Part shown: positions 53,642 to 61,602 of the stretch, in pieces | Layout of the letters: each line of letters begins with the position of its first letter | Position numbering within the stretch: the first letter of the stretch is position 1 | DNA from: Actinomyces bowdenii | Lineage (GTDB): Bacteria > Actinomycetota > Actinomycetes > Actinomycetales > Actinomycetaceae | Length of the DNA: 64,000 nucleotides | Reading direction: 5' to 3' | Assembly: GCF_017592395.1 (NCBI RefSeq) | Contig: NZ_JAGFOU010000003.1 | Location: 1 to 64,000, forward strand | Notes under the pieces: generated by a model | Seen by the model: only the letters and a program-made list of their open reading frames with translations | Databases searched by the model: none | What the model was told of the DNA's origin: nothing | Translations under genes and position numbers: made by a program

Positions 53642-54614
53642 CGAACTGGGCCTTCCACCGCCTGATCCGGTCGAAGTCCAGGCCGTTGACCGCGGTGGCC
53701 CAGCTGCCCTCGATGACGGGTGCCAGATCGGTGTCGATGGCATCGCGCTCGACGAGCCTCAAGGAGTAGTCCTTGCCCATCTCCCGCGCCCGGTAGTCGA
53801 TGGAGATGATGATCGCCCGGCACCCGCGCTGGAGCGCGAAGATGCCCCCGTGGAGCCGGTTGCCCACGTAGTCCACGCCCGTGTCCAGCACCGCGCCGAA
53901 GGCGCTGACGCTGGGGGCCACCACCTTCACTCCCTGGGACTGCCCCAGGGAGTGGAGGTAGGCGAGGTCATCGATGCACTGGGGCCAGAAGTGGAGGGCG
54001 GAGTAGTGCTCGCGCAGGATGGAGATCATCGCGCGGTCGCGGGCGGCGTCGGGGTGATAGGAGGTCAGAGTGAAGACCACCTCCTCACTCCTGTCCCGGG
54101 GGATGCGGGCGCAGTGCTCCGGGGACAGTCCCCACAGGGTCGGGCAGCCGGTGTTCCAGGCCTTCAGGCCCAGGTCCTCCAGGAGCATCCTGGTCCGCTC
54201 GTCCCGCACGCTGTGCACCACGTCGCGTGCCAGCACCTTGCGGTACAGCGCCCGGGTGTACAGGTTCACCGTCGCGCTGTTGGCCCCGACGCCGACCCCC
54301 AGGCAGACTGTGCCCGCGGCCATCCCGCAATTGATGTAGTTGATGTTCCAGGTGGGCAGGGGCCGGAGCATATTGGTGTAGAGGGCGTTCGTCCCGCACA
54401 GGAGCTTGATATCGGCCCGCTTGAAGGTATCGAGCTTTCTGCGGTAAAGGGCGTACTGGAGAGGCGTGTGCATCGGGGTGTGGGAGGCCATCCGCATGAC
54501 ATAGTTGCTGGAGAACAGCTCGGGCCAGTTAGCCCGGATCGAACGGTTGATGATCTCATCGCCCATGTTCAAGGAACCGACTGATGTGTCAAGAAGCAGT
54601 ACCCGCTTCATCAT
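53628..54614 (-). CDS. Polysaccharide pyruvyl transferase family protein
   Basis: This 328-residue enzyme of the PS_pyruv_trans family would add a pyruvyl ketal to a sugar of the capsule repeat. Recognisable blocks are LLLDTSVGSLNMGDEIINRS near the start and YVGNRLHGGIFALQRGCRAI near residue 250, the usual HGGI motif. No membrane segment is present, so it is cytoplasmic. ATG 54614 has GGAGTG-like sequence upstream. The downstream flippase overlaps by 14 bp. Confidence 0.85.
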   Translation of the reverse strand: MMKRVLLLDTSVGSLNMGDEIINRSIRANWPELFSSNYVMRMASHTPMHTPLQYALYRRKLDTFKRADIKLLCGTNALYTNMLRPLPTWNINYINCGMAAGTVCLGVGVGANSATVNLYTRALYRKVLARDVVHSVRDERTRMLLEDLGLKAWNTGCPTLWGLSPEHCARIPRDRSEEVVFTLTSYHPDAARDRAMISILREHYSALHFWPQCIDDLAYLHSLGQSQGVKVVAPSVSAFGAVLDTGVDYVGNRLHGGIFALQRGCRAIIISIDYRAREMGKDYSLRLVERDAIDTDLAPVIEGSWATAVNGLDFDRIRRWKAQFDVGQ

Positions 54615-54675
54615 GCACTCCTTGCTTTTCTATCTGAAAGACCCTGTGTCCGTTGCGACGAATACGGTGGGCGCA

Positions 54676-55782
54676 CTACCACGGCCCTCCTTGAAAAACC
54701 GTTTGATAGGGGAAGATATGGGACCAGCCCGGCCGGTACAGGAGGATGACCGTCATATGGGCGACGGCCAGGAGGACTGCGTAGAAGGAGGCGGCCGCGT
54801 TGACCGGCCCGCGCCCGCGCGCGATGACATTCGTCAGCCCGACGACGAAGGGCAGCGTCAGGTACATCTCGAAGCGGTCCACCAGATTGAATCCCAGTGA
54901 TACCAGCACGATCCCCAGGTCCGCGCCGGCCAGTGCCAGCAGCCCCCCGGTGGTGCCCGTGGAGTCCTGCCTGATGGCGGCGTTCCACCCGCAGGGCACG
55001 GCGACGGCGATCATGAGCAGCCTGACGGCCGCGCCCATGATCGTGGCGGTCCTGACACCGCCCTCGGCATACTCCGAGGTCAGGTAGTGCCCGTAGTAGC
55101 CGGACAGCCCGGCGGCCTCCACGAGCAGCCAGCTCAGGCCGCACATGGCGACCACGACGACGGCCCCCAGCCTCAGCCAGCCCCCGAAGCGGTCCAGCCT
55201 GATCGCGGGGAGGGGGTAGGCCAGGAGCATGACGATGGCCATCGCGTGGAACTGGGAGGCCAGGATGATCAGCAGGATGTACCTCAGTGCCCGGCGCTCC
55301 AGGAGGGCGGGCACCGCCAGGAGGAAGAGGGCGACGGCCAGGCCCTGCCTGGCGGTGATCATGAAGTCGTAGAACACCGACATACCGAAGGCCAGCAGAA
55401 CCGCCAGCGAGTTCGATCTGGCGTATCTGTGGATGAACAGGGCCACGGAGGCCAGGTAGCAGGCGGCGATGATCAGAAGGAGGATGTTGAAGTTGTCGGT
55501 CACCCGGCTGAGGGCGTAGTTGAGCGCCACGTAACCGCTCTCGAACCGGCTCAGGGCCAGCGCCTCGGGAAGGCTGTGGGTGCGCACGATCTCCTTGAAG
55601 ACCCGGTGGTACTCGATCGTGTCGTTGCCCACCGTGGGGGCGCGAAGAGCCGCCATGGCACCGAAGAGGAGGCAGGGCACGACGAGGGGCGCGGCCGGCT
55701 TGCGCGCCTCCCGGCCCTCGGGGCCCCCCGGGAGTGCCGCGCTGAGCAGCAGTGCGCCAAGGGCGAGGAAGTGGAGCCACAT
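54676..55782 (-). CDS. EpsG-family polysaccharide polymerase (Wzy)
   Basis: This 368-residue membrane protein of about ten helices belongs to the EpsG/O-antigen polymerase group. The motif TVGNDTIEYHRVFKEI, with a following large loop containing SRFESGYVALNYAL, is typical of EpsG proteins, as is FYDFMITARQGLAVALFLLA. It would link repeat units on the outer face of the membrane. It starts at ATG 55782, 10 bp from the GT4 gene, and ends 62 bp before the pyruvyl transferase gene. Confidence 0.86.
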   Translation of the reverse strand: MWLHFLALGALLLSAALPGGPEGREARKPAAPLVVPCLLFGAMAALRAPTVGNDTIEYHRVFKEIVRTHSLPEALALSRFESGYVALNYALSRVTDNFNILLLIIAACYLASVALFIHRYARSNSLAVLLAFGMSVFYDFMITARQGLAVALFLLAVPALLERRALRYILLIILASQFHAMAIVMLLAYPLPAIRLDRFGGWLRLGAVVVVAMCGLSWLLVEAAGLSGYYGHYLTSEYAEGGVRTATIMGAAVRLLMIAVAVPCGWNAAIRQDSTGTTGGLLALAGADLGIVLVSLGFNLVDRFEMYLTLPFVVGLTNVIARGRGPVNAAASFYAVLLAVAHMTVILLYRPGWSHIFPYQTVFQGGPW

Positions 55783-55791
55783 GGCCGCTGC

Positions 55792-56892
55792 TCATCTCCC
55801 CACCAGGGACTCGTAGCGCCGCAGCAGCCTCTCGGCCTCCATCGACACATCGAAGCCGCTGCGGCGGGCCTGCTCTGCCCCCTCCTCCCGCGGGCCGCCG
55901 CCTGCCGCCAGGACCCGACCGATCTCCTGGGCCCAGTGGTGGGCCGGGCTCTCCAGGGGGAGGAAGACGCACCGCCCGATGGCGATCTCCCTGGAGACCG
56001 TGTCCGCGCAGACCATGGGCAGCCCGGAGCACTGGGCCTCGACGCCCACCATCGGCAGCCCCTCGAACAGCGAGGGCAGGAGCATGAGGTCCATCGCCTG
56101 GTAGAGCTCGGGGGTGTCGTTGCGCTGGCCCAGGAAGCGCACGCGGTCCTCCAGTCCGCGCTGCCCCACCAGGCTCCTGACCGAGTCCTGCAGAGGCCCG
56201 GTCCCGATGAGCAGCAGGATGGCGCTGTCCTGCCGGCGGCGCAGCTCATCGAAGACGGAGACGAGGAAGTGGTGGTTCTTCTGGGCGTTGAAACGGCCCA
56301 CGTGGCCGATGACCGTGGCCCCGTCAAGCCCCAGCTCGGCCCTCTTCTCAGCGCGGGCGCAGGGGTTGAATCGGAAGACATCGAGATCGATGGCGTTGGG
56401 CACGACATCGAAGGCCCCGGCGCCGAAGAGGAACTCCCCTGCGGCGGCCGAGCAGGCGAGGCGCATGTCGGCGTGCCGTTCGATGCCGCGGCAGGACAGG
56501 CGGTTCCTCAGCCTTCCCAGCCTGGTGTCGGAGTAGGCGGTGGCGTGGGAGTGCACGAGCACCGTCTCCACGCCATTGGCGCGCAGGACCGGGTAGAGGA
56601 ATCGCGCCAGCGCGGGGTCATGGAGGTGGGCGATGCGGTAGATCCCCCCGTTCTCGCGCAGGAGCCGCCTGAGCGCGGAGCGGATCGCAAGGATGTTCTT
56701 CCCCCCATTGACGGCGTGGCATCGGCCTCCGCGCCGCTCGATCTCCTCCTGATAGTTGTCCGGAGGGTCCGGGCGGTAGCTGAAGAAGTCGAAGACCGCC
56801 CGGGAGGGATCGATATGGCGGAAGTAGTTCATGACAACGCTCATGACCCCTGAGCGCCGCGCGAGGGAGGAGTTGATATGGAGAATCCGCAC
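55792..56892 (-). CDS. Glycosyltransferase family 4
   Basis: This is a 366-residue GT-B transferase that retains the sugar configuration. The N-terminal half has RILHINSSLARRSGVMSVVM, a common EpsF-like start. The nucleotide-sugar site contains VIGHVGRFNAQKNHHFLV, LLIGTGPLQDSV, and the E-x7-E motif in LFEGLPMVGVEAQCSGLPMV. No membrane segment is present. ATG 56892 starts the gene. The gap of 33 bp from the GT2 gene keeps them in one operon. Donor and acceptor cannot be read. Confidence 0.9.
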   Translation of the reverse strand: MRILHINSSLARRSGVMSVVMNYFRHIDPSRAVFDFFSYRPDPPDNYQEEIERRGGRCHAVNGGKNILAIRSALRRLLRENGGIYRIAHLHDPALARFLYPVLRANGVETVLVHSHATAYSDTRLGRLRNRLSCRGIERHADMRLACSAAAGEFLFGAGAFDVVPNAIDLDVFRFNPCARAEKRAELGLDGATVIGHVGRFNAQKNHHFLVSVFDELRRRQDSAILLLIGTGPLQDSVRSLVGQRGLEDRVRFLGQRNDTPELYQAMDLMLLPSLFEGLPMVGVEAQCSGLPMVCADTVSREIAIGRCVFLPLESPAHHWAQEIGRVLAAGGGPREEGAEQARRSGFDVSMEAERLLRRYESLVGR

Positions 56893-56925
56893 ATGCCCAC
56901 CTTACCTTGCTGCATGCCTTCCCGC

Positions 56926-57684
56926 CTACTTCACCCGCATGACCTTGATGAGGCCCCAGACGGTCAGGTGGAAGGCCGACCTGATGATGCTCAGGCGTTC
57001 AATCTCCCGGTAGAGCCTCCAGTGGTACTTCACCAGGCTGAGCTTGTTCGCCGAGATGGAGCCGCCGCGAAGGCGGTAGCTCATGAGAACATCGGGCATC
57101 CCCCAGATGTACCGCTCCCGGCGGAGCATGCGAAGCCAGAGGGCATCGTCATTGCGCTTCCTGATATCGGGGACCTCGAACTTGCCCATCTGCGACACGT
57201 CATACATGACTGTGGAGTTGCCGACAGGGCAGTCCAGGAGGAGGCGGTTGTAGCCGATCCTCCTCGGGCTGCGAATCACCTTTCCCGTTGGGGCGCCCTG
57301 CTCGTCGACCTGCTCGTAGGAGGTGCAGCAGAAGCGGACGCCCCGGGTGCTCATGAACCGCGTCTGCCGCTCGAGCTTCTCGGGGTGCCACAGGTCATCG
57401 GAGTCCAGGAAGGCCATGTAGGAGCCCCGGGCCATGGCCATGGCCCGGTTGCGGGCCACAGCGGCACCGCTGTTGCGCTCCAGGCGCTCGTACCTGATGC
57501 GCGCGTCGCTGTGGGCGAGGGCCTCGACCACCTCCCGGGTGGCATCGGTGGAGCAGTCGTCGACGACGAGCAGCTCCCAGTGCGGGTAGGTCTGAGCCTG
57601 CACCGACCTGATGGTCTCCTCGATGAAATCGGCGGAGTTGTATGCCGGCATGATGATGGACACCAGTCCTGTCCCGTGCATCAT
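56926..57684 (-). CDS. Glycosyltransferase family 2
   Basis: This is a 252-residue GT-A transferase, inverting type. It starts VSIIMPAYNSADFIEETIRS, with VVDDCSTD, RNSGAAVARNRAM and FLDSDDLWHPEKL as the sugar-nucleotide and metal motifs (DXD is DSD). A C-terminal amphipathic segment may associate with the membrane. It overlaps the upstream sugar transferase gene by 4 bp. It is probably the second enzyme of repeat-unit assembly, based on its position. Confidence 0.91.
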   Translation of the reverse strand: MMHGTGLVSIIMPAYNSADFIEETIRSVQAQTYPHWELLVVDDCSTDATREVVEALAHSDARIRYERLERNSGAAVARNRAMAMARGSYMAFLDSDDLWHPEKLERQTRFMSTRGVRFCCTSYEQVDEQGAPTGKVIRSPRRIGYNRLLLDCPVGNSTVMYDVSQMGKFEVPDIRKRNDDALWLRMLRRERYIWGMPDVLMSYRLRGGSISANKLSLVKYHWRLYREIERLSIIRSAFHLTVWGLIKVMRVK

Positions 57685-58409
57685 CGGCCCCCTCTCATCA
57701 CTGCCTGCCGCTGATCCTCACCGCGCATGAGGACCGCGCGCACCGTCTCGCACGCGATCCGCAGGTCGCGGACGATGGTGAACCGGCGCACATCATCCAG
57801 ATTGAGCGCCATCTTGGCCGGCAGCACCTCAGTCACATACACATGATCCACATCGTGGACCCCGGACAGCCGCTGGGCCTCGTCCTTGAAATGAATGCTC
57901 GCCGTCGAGGTCACTCCTGCCGGCAGCAGCAGGGTGGCCCTCATCTCCGGGGTGTACCGGCGCACGTACTCGGGAATCTCCGGCCGGGTCCCGACGAAGG
58001 TCATGGTGCCCCGCAGGACGTCGATGAGCTGGCCGATCTCATCGAGCCGGTACCGGCGCATGAAAGCGCCGACCCTGGTCACCCGAGGGTCATCGCCCAC
58101 TGTGACCCGGGCTCCCGTGGGACCTGATCGATGGGCCATGGTCCGGAACTTGAAGATCCGGAACTCCCCGCCGAGCCGGGTGACCCGGCGCTGCCTGAAG
58201 AACACCGGCCCGGGGGAGTCGAGCTTGATGACCACTGCCAGGATGAGGAACAACCAGCCCAGGGCGATCATGAGGACTCCGGCCCCCAGAACGTCCAGGA
58301 CGCGCTTGAGCACCAGCTCCGGGCCCCGCATCGCCAGCGCCTCGTAGTACGGGCGCACCGCCTCGGTCCGCATATCGGAGGGCAGGTCCTCCCATGGGGG
58401 CACCCTCAT
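57681..58409 (-). CDS. Undecaprenyl-phosphate sugar transferase (capsule initiation)
   Basis: This 242-residue bacterial sugar transferase of the PssY/WcaJ-like group starts polymer assembly by moving a sugar-1-phosphate to undecaprenyl phosphate. A helix at about 35-60 (VLDVLGAGVLMIALGWLFLI) anchors it. The catalytic part has GPVFFRQRRVTRLGGEFRIF, KFRTM, RYRLDEIGQLIDVLRG and FVGTRPEIPEYV. It lacks the multi-helix N-terminal region of WbaP-type enzymes. ATG 58409 follows a GGGGGC tract. It heads the leftward operon, so its promoter should lie in 58410-58900. Confidence 0.9.
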   Translation of the reverse strand: MRVPPWEDLPSDMRTEAVRPYYEALAMRGPELVLKRVLDVLGAGVLMIALGWLFLILAVVIKLDSPGPVFFRQRRVTRLGGEFRIFKFRTMAHRSGPTGARVTVGDDPRVTRVGAFMRRYRLDEIGQLIDVLRGTMTFVGTRPEIPEYVRRYTPEMRATLLLPAGVTSTASIHFKDEAQRLSGVHDVDHVYVTEVLPAKMALNLDDVRRFTIVRDLRIACETVRAVLMRGEDQRQAVMRGGR

Positions 58410-59137
58410 CCGCCCGCCCCCTTCCGGGGGGCCGTGCCCAATGGTCGGGCACCGCCCAGTGGGCACCGCCTGACCGGGGCGCCCAGAGGCGCAGGGCGCT
58501 CAGCGCCGGGGCATCGAGGAGTATGGGGATCATCAAGGATGGATCTCAGCGGTCGCATGGTCATGCTGCACCTGTCGCTATGGGATATGGGAAGGGGGTG
58601 GTGAATGAGCGCGCGCAGCACAGGCGCGGAGCGCATGGGGCGCTCTGACGAGGCAGGTCGCCACCGCTTTCCTGGCGCATGGCACTCGGAGTCACCGGCG
58701 AAGTGTCACCAGGGGCGCCCGATGAATCACGCGAGAGCCCCTGTGAACAATACGAGCATAACACTTCGGGAACAGCGCCTCCGCTGTCCCGGAGTCAGCC
58801 CCGCGGCATCACTTCCCAGCGCCCCGGAAAATCCATCAAAGAACGCCTCCCCTCCTTGTGGGCTCACTACAAGAATAATCTCGACCCAGGAGCCCGAAGC
58901 AGGAGTCAGACTATCGGGGCGGGTGGGGAGTCGGGCTTCGCAGACAAAACTCATCCCCTTCTCTTGTGCGGATCATGAGGGATGATCGGGAGGTTTCTCG
59001 ATCCGAGACAATATTGCGCCGATCATTCCTTCCGCCTCGCACAAGCCGCGCCTGCGGCGGCCGCCGGTGGTCGGAGGCGGGGGTGCCGGCCCGGGTCGCG
59101 GGCGCTGAGGTGCTGGCCGGGCGTCTAGACTGACCGC
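58410..59137. other. Intergenic region with capsule operon promoter, no credible gene
   Basis: This 728-bp region contains only short open frames without domains. The A/T-rich stretch at about 58740-58900 is a plausible promoter region for the leftward capsule operon. The 59138 gene has its own -10-like element. Confidence 0.55.
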
Positions 59138-59347
59138 ATGGCACAGGACGGACCAGACCCGCGGAGCGCCAAGAGCCCTGAGGGCCGGGGCGGGGGATCA
59201 TCGACCGGCACCGGCCTGGCCGTCGGCATCTCGGTGGGCTGCACGGTGGGGCTCCTGCTGTTCATGCTCACCGACAGCATCCTGTGGACCGGGTCATGCG
59301 TGGCTTCAGGGATAGCGCTGGGAACGGCCTTCGACCACAGGCAATGA
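59138..59347 (+). CDS. Small membrane protein
   Basis: This 69-residue protein has a polar N-terminus of about 25 residues and two hydrophobic segments (TGLAVGISVGCTVGLLLFML and SILWTGSCVASGIALGTAF), which would make a short hairpin in the membrane. I do not recognise the family. TAGACT lies 7 bp before the ATG, and no Shine-Dalgarno is visible, so a leaderless mRNA is likely. It stands alone before the convergent HAD gene. Confidence 0.6.
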   Translation: MAQDGPDPRSAKSPEGRGGGSSTGTGLAVGISVGCTVGLLLFMLTDSILWTGSCVASGIALGTAFDHRQ

Positions 59348-59492
59348 GCATCCGCCCCGGTCCTGCCCGGTGCCCAGCGACTGCGGCCGGTGGGGCCGCC
59401 CGAAGGCCCCTGTCGGGTGAGGCGGGCGGCCGCCCGCATCCTGCCGGAGGCCCTCACTGATCACCCACTCCGGTCACGGCCTCCCAGGGAAG

Positions 59493-59530
59493 GGGCGCCC
59501 GGACCGCCACCTGTGAGGGTCCGGGCGCCC
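59493..59530. terminator. Bidirectional hairpin at the HAD gene end
   Basis: A perfect 13-bp stem (GGGCGCCCGGACC with GGTCCGGGCGCCC) and a 12-nt loop lie 8 bp beyond the HAD stop and after the small membrane gene, so it can end both convergent transcripts. Confidence 0.7.
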
Positions 59531-59537
59531 GGCCCCC

Positions 59538-60350
59538 TCAGCGCTCGGCCTCGACCAGCTCGATGAGCTCGCCGACACCCTCGTGGATGCCGAAGGGGCG
59601 GAAGGGGAAGGTCTCGATCTGCTCCAGGCGCGTGGAGCCCGACAGGACCAGGTGGGTGCGCAGGCCGGCCTCGATGCCGGCCTGGATGTCGGTGTCCATG
59701 CGGTCGCCCACCATGGCGGCGGCCTCGGAGTGCGCCCCGATGCGGTTGAGCCCGGCGCGGATCATCACCGGGTTCGGCTTGCCGATGAAGTAGGGGGCCC
59801 GGCCGGTGGCCGCCTGGATCATGGCGGCGATAGAGCCGGTGGCCGGCAGCGCTCCCTCATCGGAGGGGCCGGTGACATCGGGGTTGGTGGCCACGAACTT
59901 GGCGCCCGCCTCGATGAGGCGGATCGCCTTGGCCAGGGTGGAGAAGTCGTAGGAGCGGGTCTCGCCCAGCACGACGTACTCGGGGTCCTGATCGGTCATG
60001 ATGTAGCCCGCCGCGTGCAGGGCGGTGGTCAGGCCCGCCTCCCCGATGACGAAGGCCGTGGACTGCGGGGACTGCTGGGCCAGGAATGCGGCGGTGGCAT
60101 TGGCCGAGGTCCAGATGCGCTCCTCGGGCACGGCCAGCCCCGAGCGGGCCAGGCGGGCCGAGAGGTCGCGGTTGGTGAAGATCGAGTTGTTCGTCAGCAC
60201 CAGGAAGGGCATCTCCTTGCGCTTGAGGGTGTCAAGGAACTGCTGGGCGCCGGGCAGGGCCCGGTTCTCCTTGACCAGGACGCCGTCCATGTCGGACAGC
60301 CAGGCGGTTACGGGTGGTAGCTCACTCAGGGGCAGGGGCGCTTCGAGCAC
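59538..60350 (-). CDS. HAD-IIA family hydrolase (NagD-like)
   Basis: This is a 270-residue phosphatase of the haloacid dehalogenase superfamily, class IIA cap. Motif I is WLSDMDGVLV (nucleophile first Asp), motif II is LVLTNNSIF, the Lys of motif III is in YFIGKPNPVMI, and motif IV is MVGDRMDTDIQAG. Substrates in the group include nucleotides and sugar phosphates. GTG 60350 is chosen because a strong GAGGAGG precedes it. The longer frame to 60428 is Pro/Arg-rich and unlike the family. Confidence 0.92.
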   Translation of the reverse strand: MLEAPLPLSELPPVTAWLSDMDGVLVKENRALPGAQQFLDTLKRKEMPFLVLTNNSIFTNRDLSARLARSGLAVPEERIWTSANATAAFLAQQSPQSTAFVIGEAGLTTALHAAGYIMTDQDPEYVVLGETRSYDFSTLAKAIRLIEAGAKFVATNPDVTGPSDEGALPATGSIAAMIQAATGRAPYFIGKPNPVMIRAGLNRIGAHSEAAAMVGDRMDTDIQAGIEAGLRTHLVLSGSTRLEQIETFPFRPFGIHEGVGELIELVEAER

Positions 60351-60477
60351 GGGATCCTCCTCAAGGGCGGGCGGCCGGCCAGGGGCTCCTGGACGGCCGG
60401 ATCGATCTGGGCTGCGTGTGGCTCCCACTGTAGGCAGCCCCGGGCCGTGGCGGCGGGGCGCCGCAGGGGCCTGCGGG

Positions 60478-61086
60478 TCATGGCCCCGACTCCGCCCGGG
60501 CCCGGCGGGGCGGGGGCTGGCCGGGCATGAACATGCTACTCAGGTCGGCCCCCTCCATCTCCAGCAGGCGCCGCTTGTGATCGACGCCCGAGGCGTAGCC
60601 GGTCAGGTTCCCACTGGAGCCCACCACCCGGTGGCAGGGGATGATGAGCGAGATCGGGTTGCGCCCCACCGCGCCGCCCACGGCCTGGGCCGCCACCCGC
60701 TCCCGCCCGGTGCGCTGGGCCACTTGCGCGGCGATCTGGGCATAGGTCATCGTCTGGCCTGAGGGGATGGAGCGCAGGATCTCCAGGACCATCCTCCTGA
60801 ACGGCGATCCGTCCACGGCCAGGGCCGGGGCGGTGAGCGGGGCAGTGGAGGGTCGCGAGGACTGCTGCGGGGACGGCTGCGGGCCTCCGGCCGGACCGCC
60901 GAAGTAGGCGTCCAGCCACTGGCGGGTCTCCTGGAATATCGGCAGGTCCTCCTCCTGCACTGCCTGCTCGTCGAGGGTGGCGCGATCGTGCTTCTGCCCG
61001 TCGAACCACAGGCCGGTCAGGTGCTTGCCGTCGCTGGCCATCGTCATGGGCCCCAGAGGCGAGTGGTAGTGGCTGTAGTAGTGCAT
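60478..61086 (-). CDS. ogt: Methylated-DNA-protein-cysteine methyltransferase
   Basis: This 202-residue suicide repair enzyme removes O6-methyl groups from guanine. The active-site Cys is in LIIPCHRVVGS. The DNA-binding HTH is TMTYAQIAAQVAQRTG, followed by AVGGAVGRNPI, which holds the Asn hinge. A variable Pro/Ser/Ala-rich linker (about 72-95) separates the N-terminal domain. ATG 61086 has GGGGGG upstream. It is divergent from folC with the 12-mer repeat array between them. Confidence 0.93.
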   Translation of the reverse strand: MHYYSHYHSPLGPMTMASDGKHLTGLWFDGQKHDRATLDEQAVQEEDLPIFQETRQWLDAYFGGPAGGPQPSPQQSSRPSTAPLTAPALAVDGSPFRRMVLEILRSIPSGQTMTYAQIAAQVAQRTGRERVAAQAVGGAVGRNPISLIIPCHRVVGSSGNLTGYASGVDHKRRLLEMEGADLSSMFMPGQPPPRRARAESGP

Positions 61087-61208
61087 GTCGTCCCCCCTGT
61101 GCGCGGCGCCGCGGCGAGCCTGGTGAGCCGCTCGGCCCTCCGACGCTCCCAGGTCGGCGGCCGCTGCGCAAGCCTGTCGCCCCAGGGCGGACGGTGCCGG
61201 AGCGCCGT

Positions 61209-61405
61209 TGCACATCTTCAGGCACCGATCCACCTGCCAGCCTCGGCCTTCCCGCAGGATTCCGCGGATCTGCTCGACCGGGACGGGCTGAAGATGTGCA
61301 ACGCGGGCGCCGCTGCACATCTTCAGCGCCCCCAGGCGGGTCTTGAGCTGGAGGTGCCGCGGAATCATGCGGGTCGACCAGTCGGTCGATTCTTGAAGAT
61401 GTGCA
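61209..61405. repeat. Array of four 12-mers in two 92-bp units
   Basis: TGCACATCTTCA occurs at 61209-61220 and 61314-61325. Its complement TGAAGATGTGCA occurs at 61289-61300 and 61394-61405. Each unit is 12-mer, 68 bp, complement; the two units are separated by 13 bp. The centres of the units share CCGCGGAATC-x-TGCGGG (61251-61267 on the minus strand, 61357-61373 on the plus strand). The array lies between the divergent ogt and folC genes. Confidence 0.9.
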
Positions 61406-61602
61406 GCAAGCGGGGCAGCTGGGGCGGATGGCAGATCCTGCGCAGCCCGTCTTCCCGGTCTCCTGAGGAGGGCCCGGGCGGGGATGAGGGCCCGGTGCCG
61501 GCAGGGCCGCCCCGAGCGGGAGCCGGTGCGCTCCGGGGGCGGGGCGCCGGGGTGCGGTAGTGTGCACGGGCTCAGGCAGGAGCGCAGATGGAGGATGCCG
61601 CG

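Noticed and set aside
58605-58985. A 126-codon ORF in the gap before the small membrane protein
   Set aside because: It has unusual codon use for this genome, no domain and no ribosome-binding site; the region looks like promoter DNA.
61209-61405. CRISPR array
   Set aside because: The 12-mers are inverted and spaced 68 and 13 bp apart, not direct repeats with constant spacers. No cas genes are in the window.
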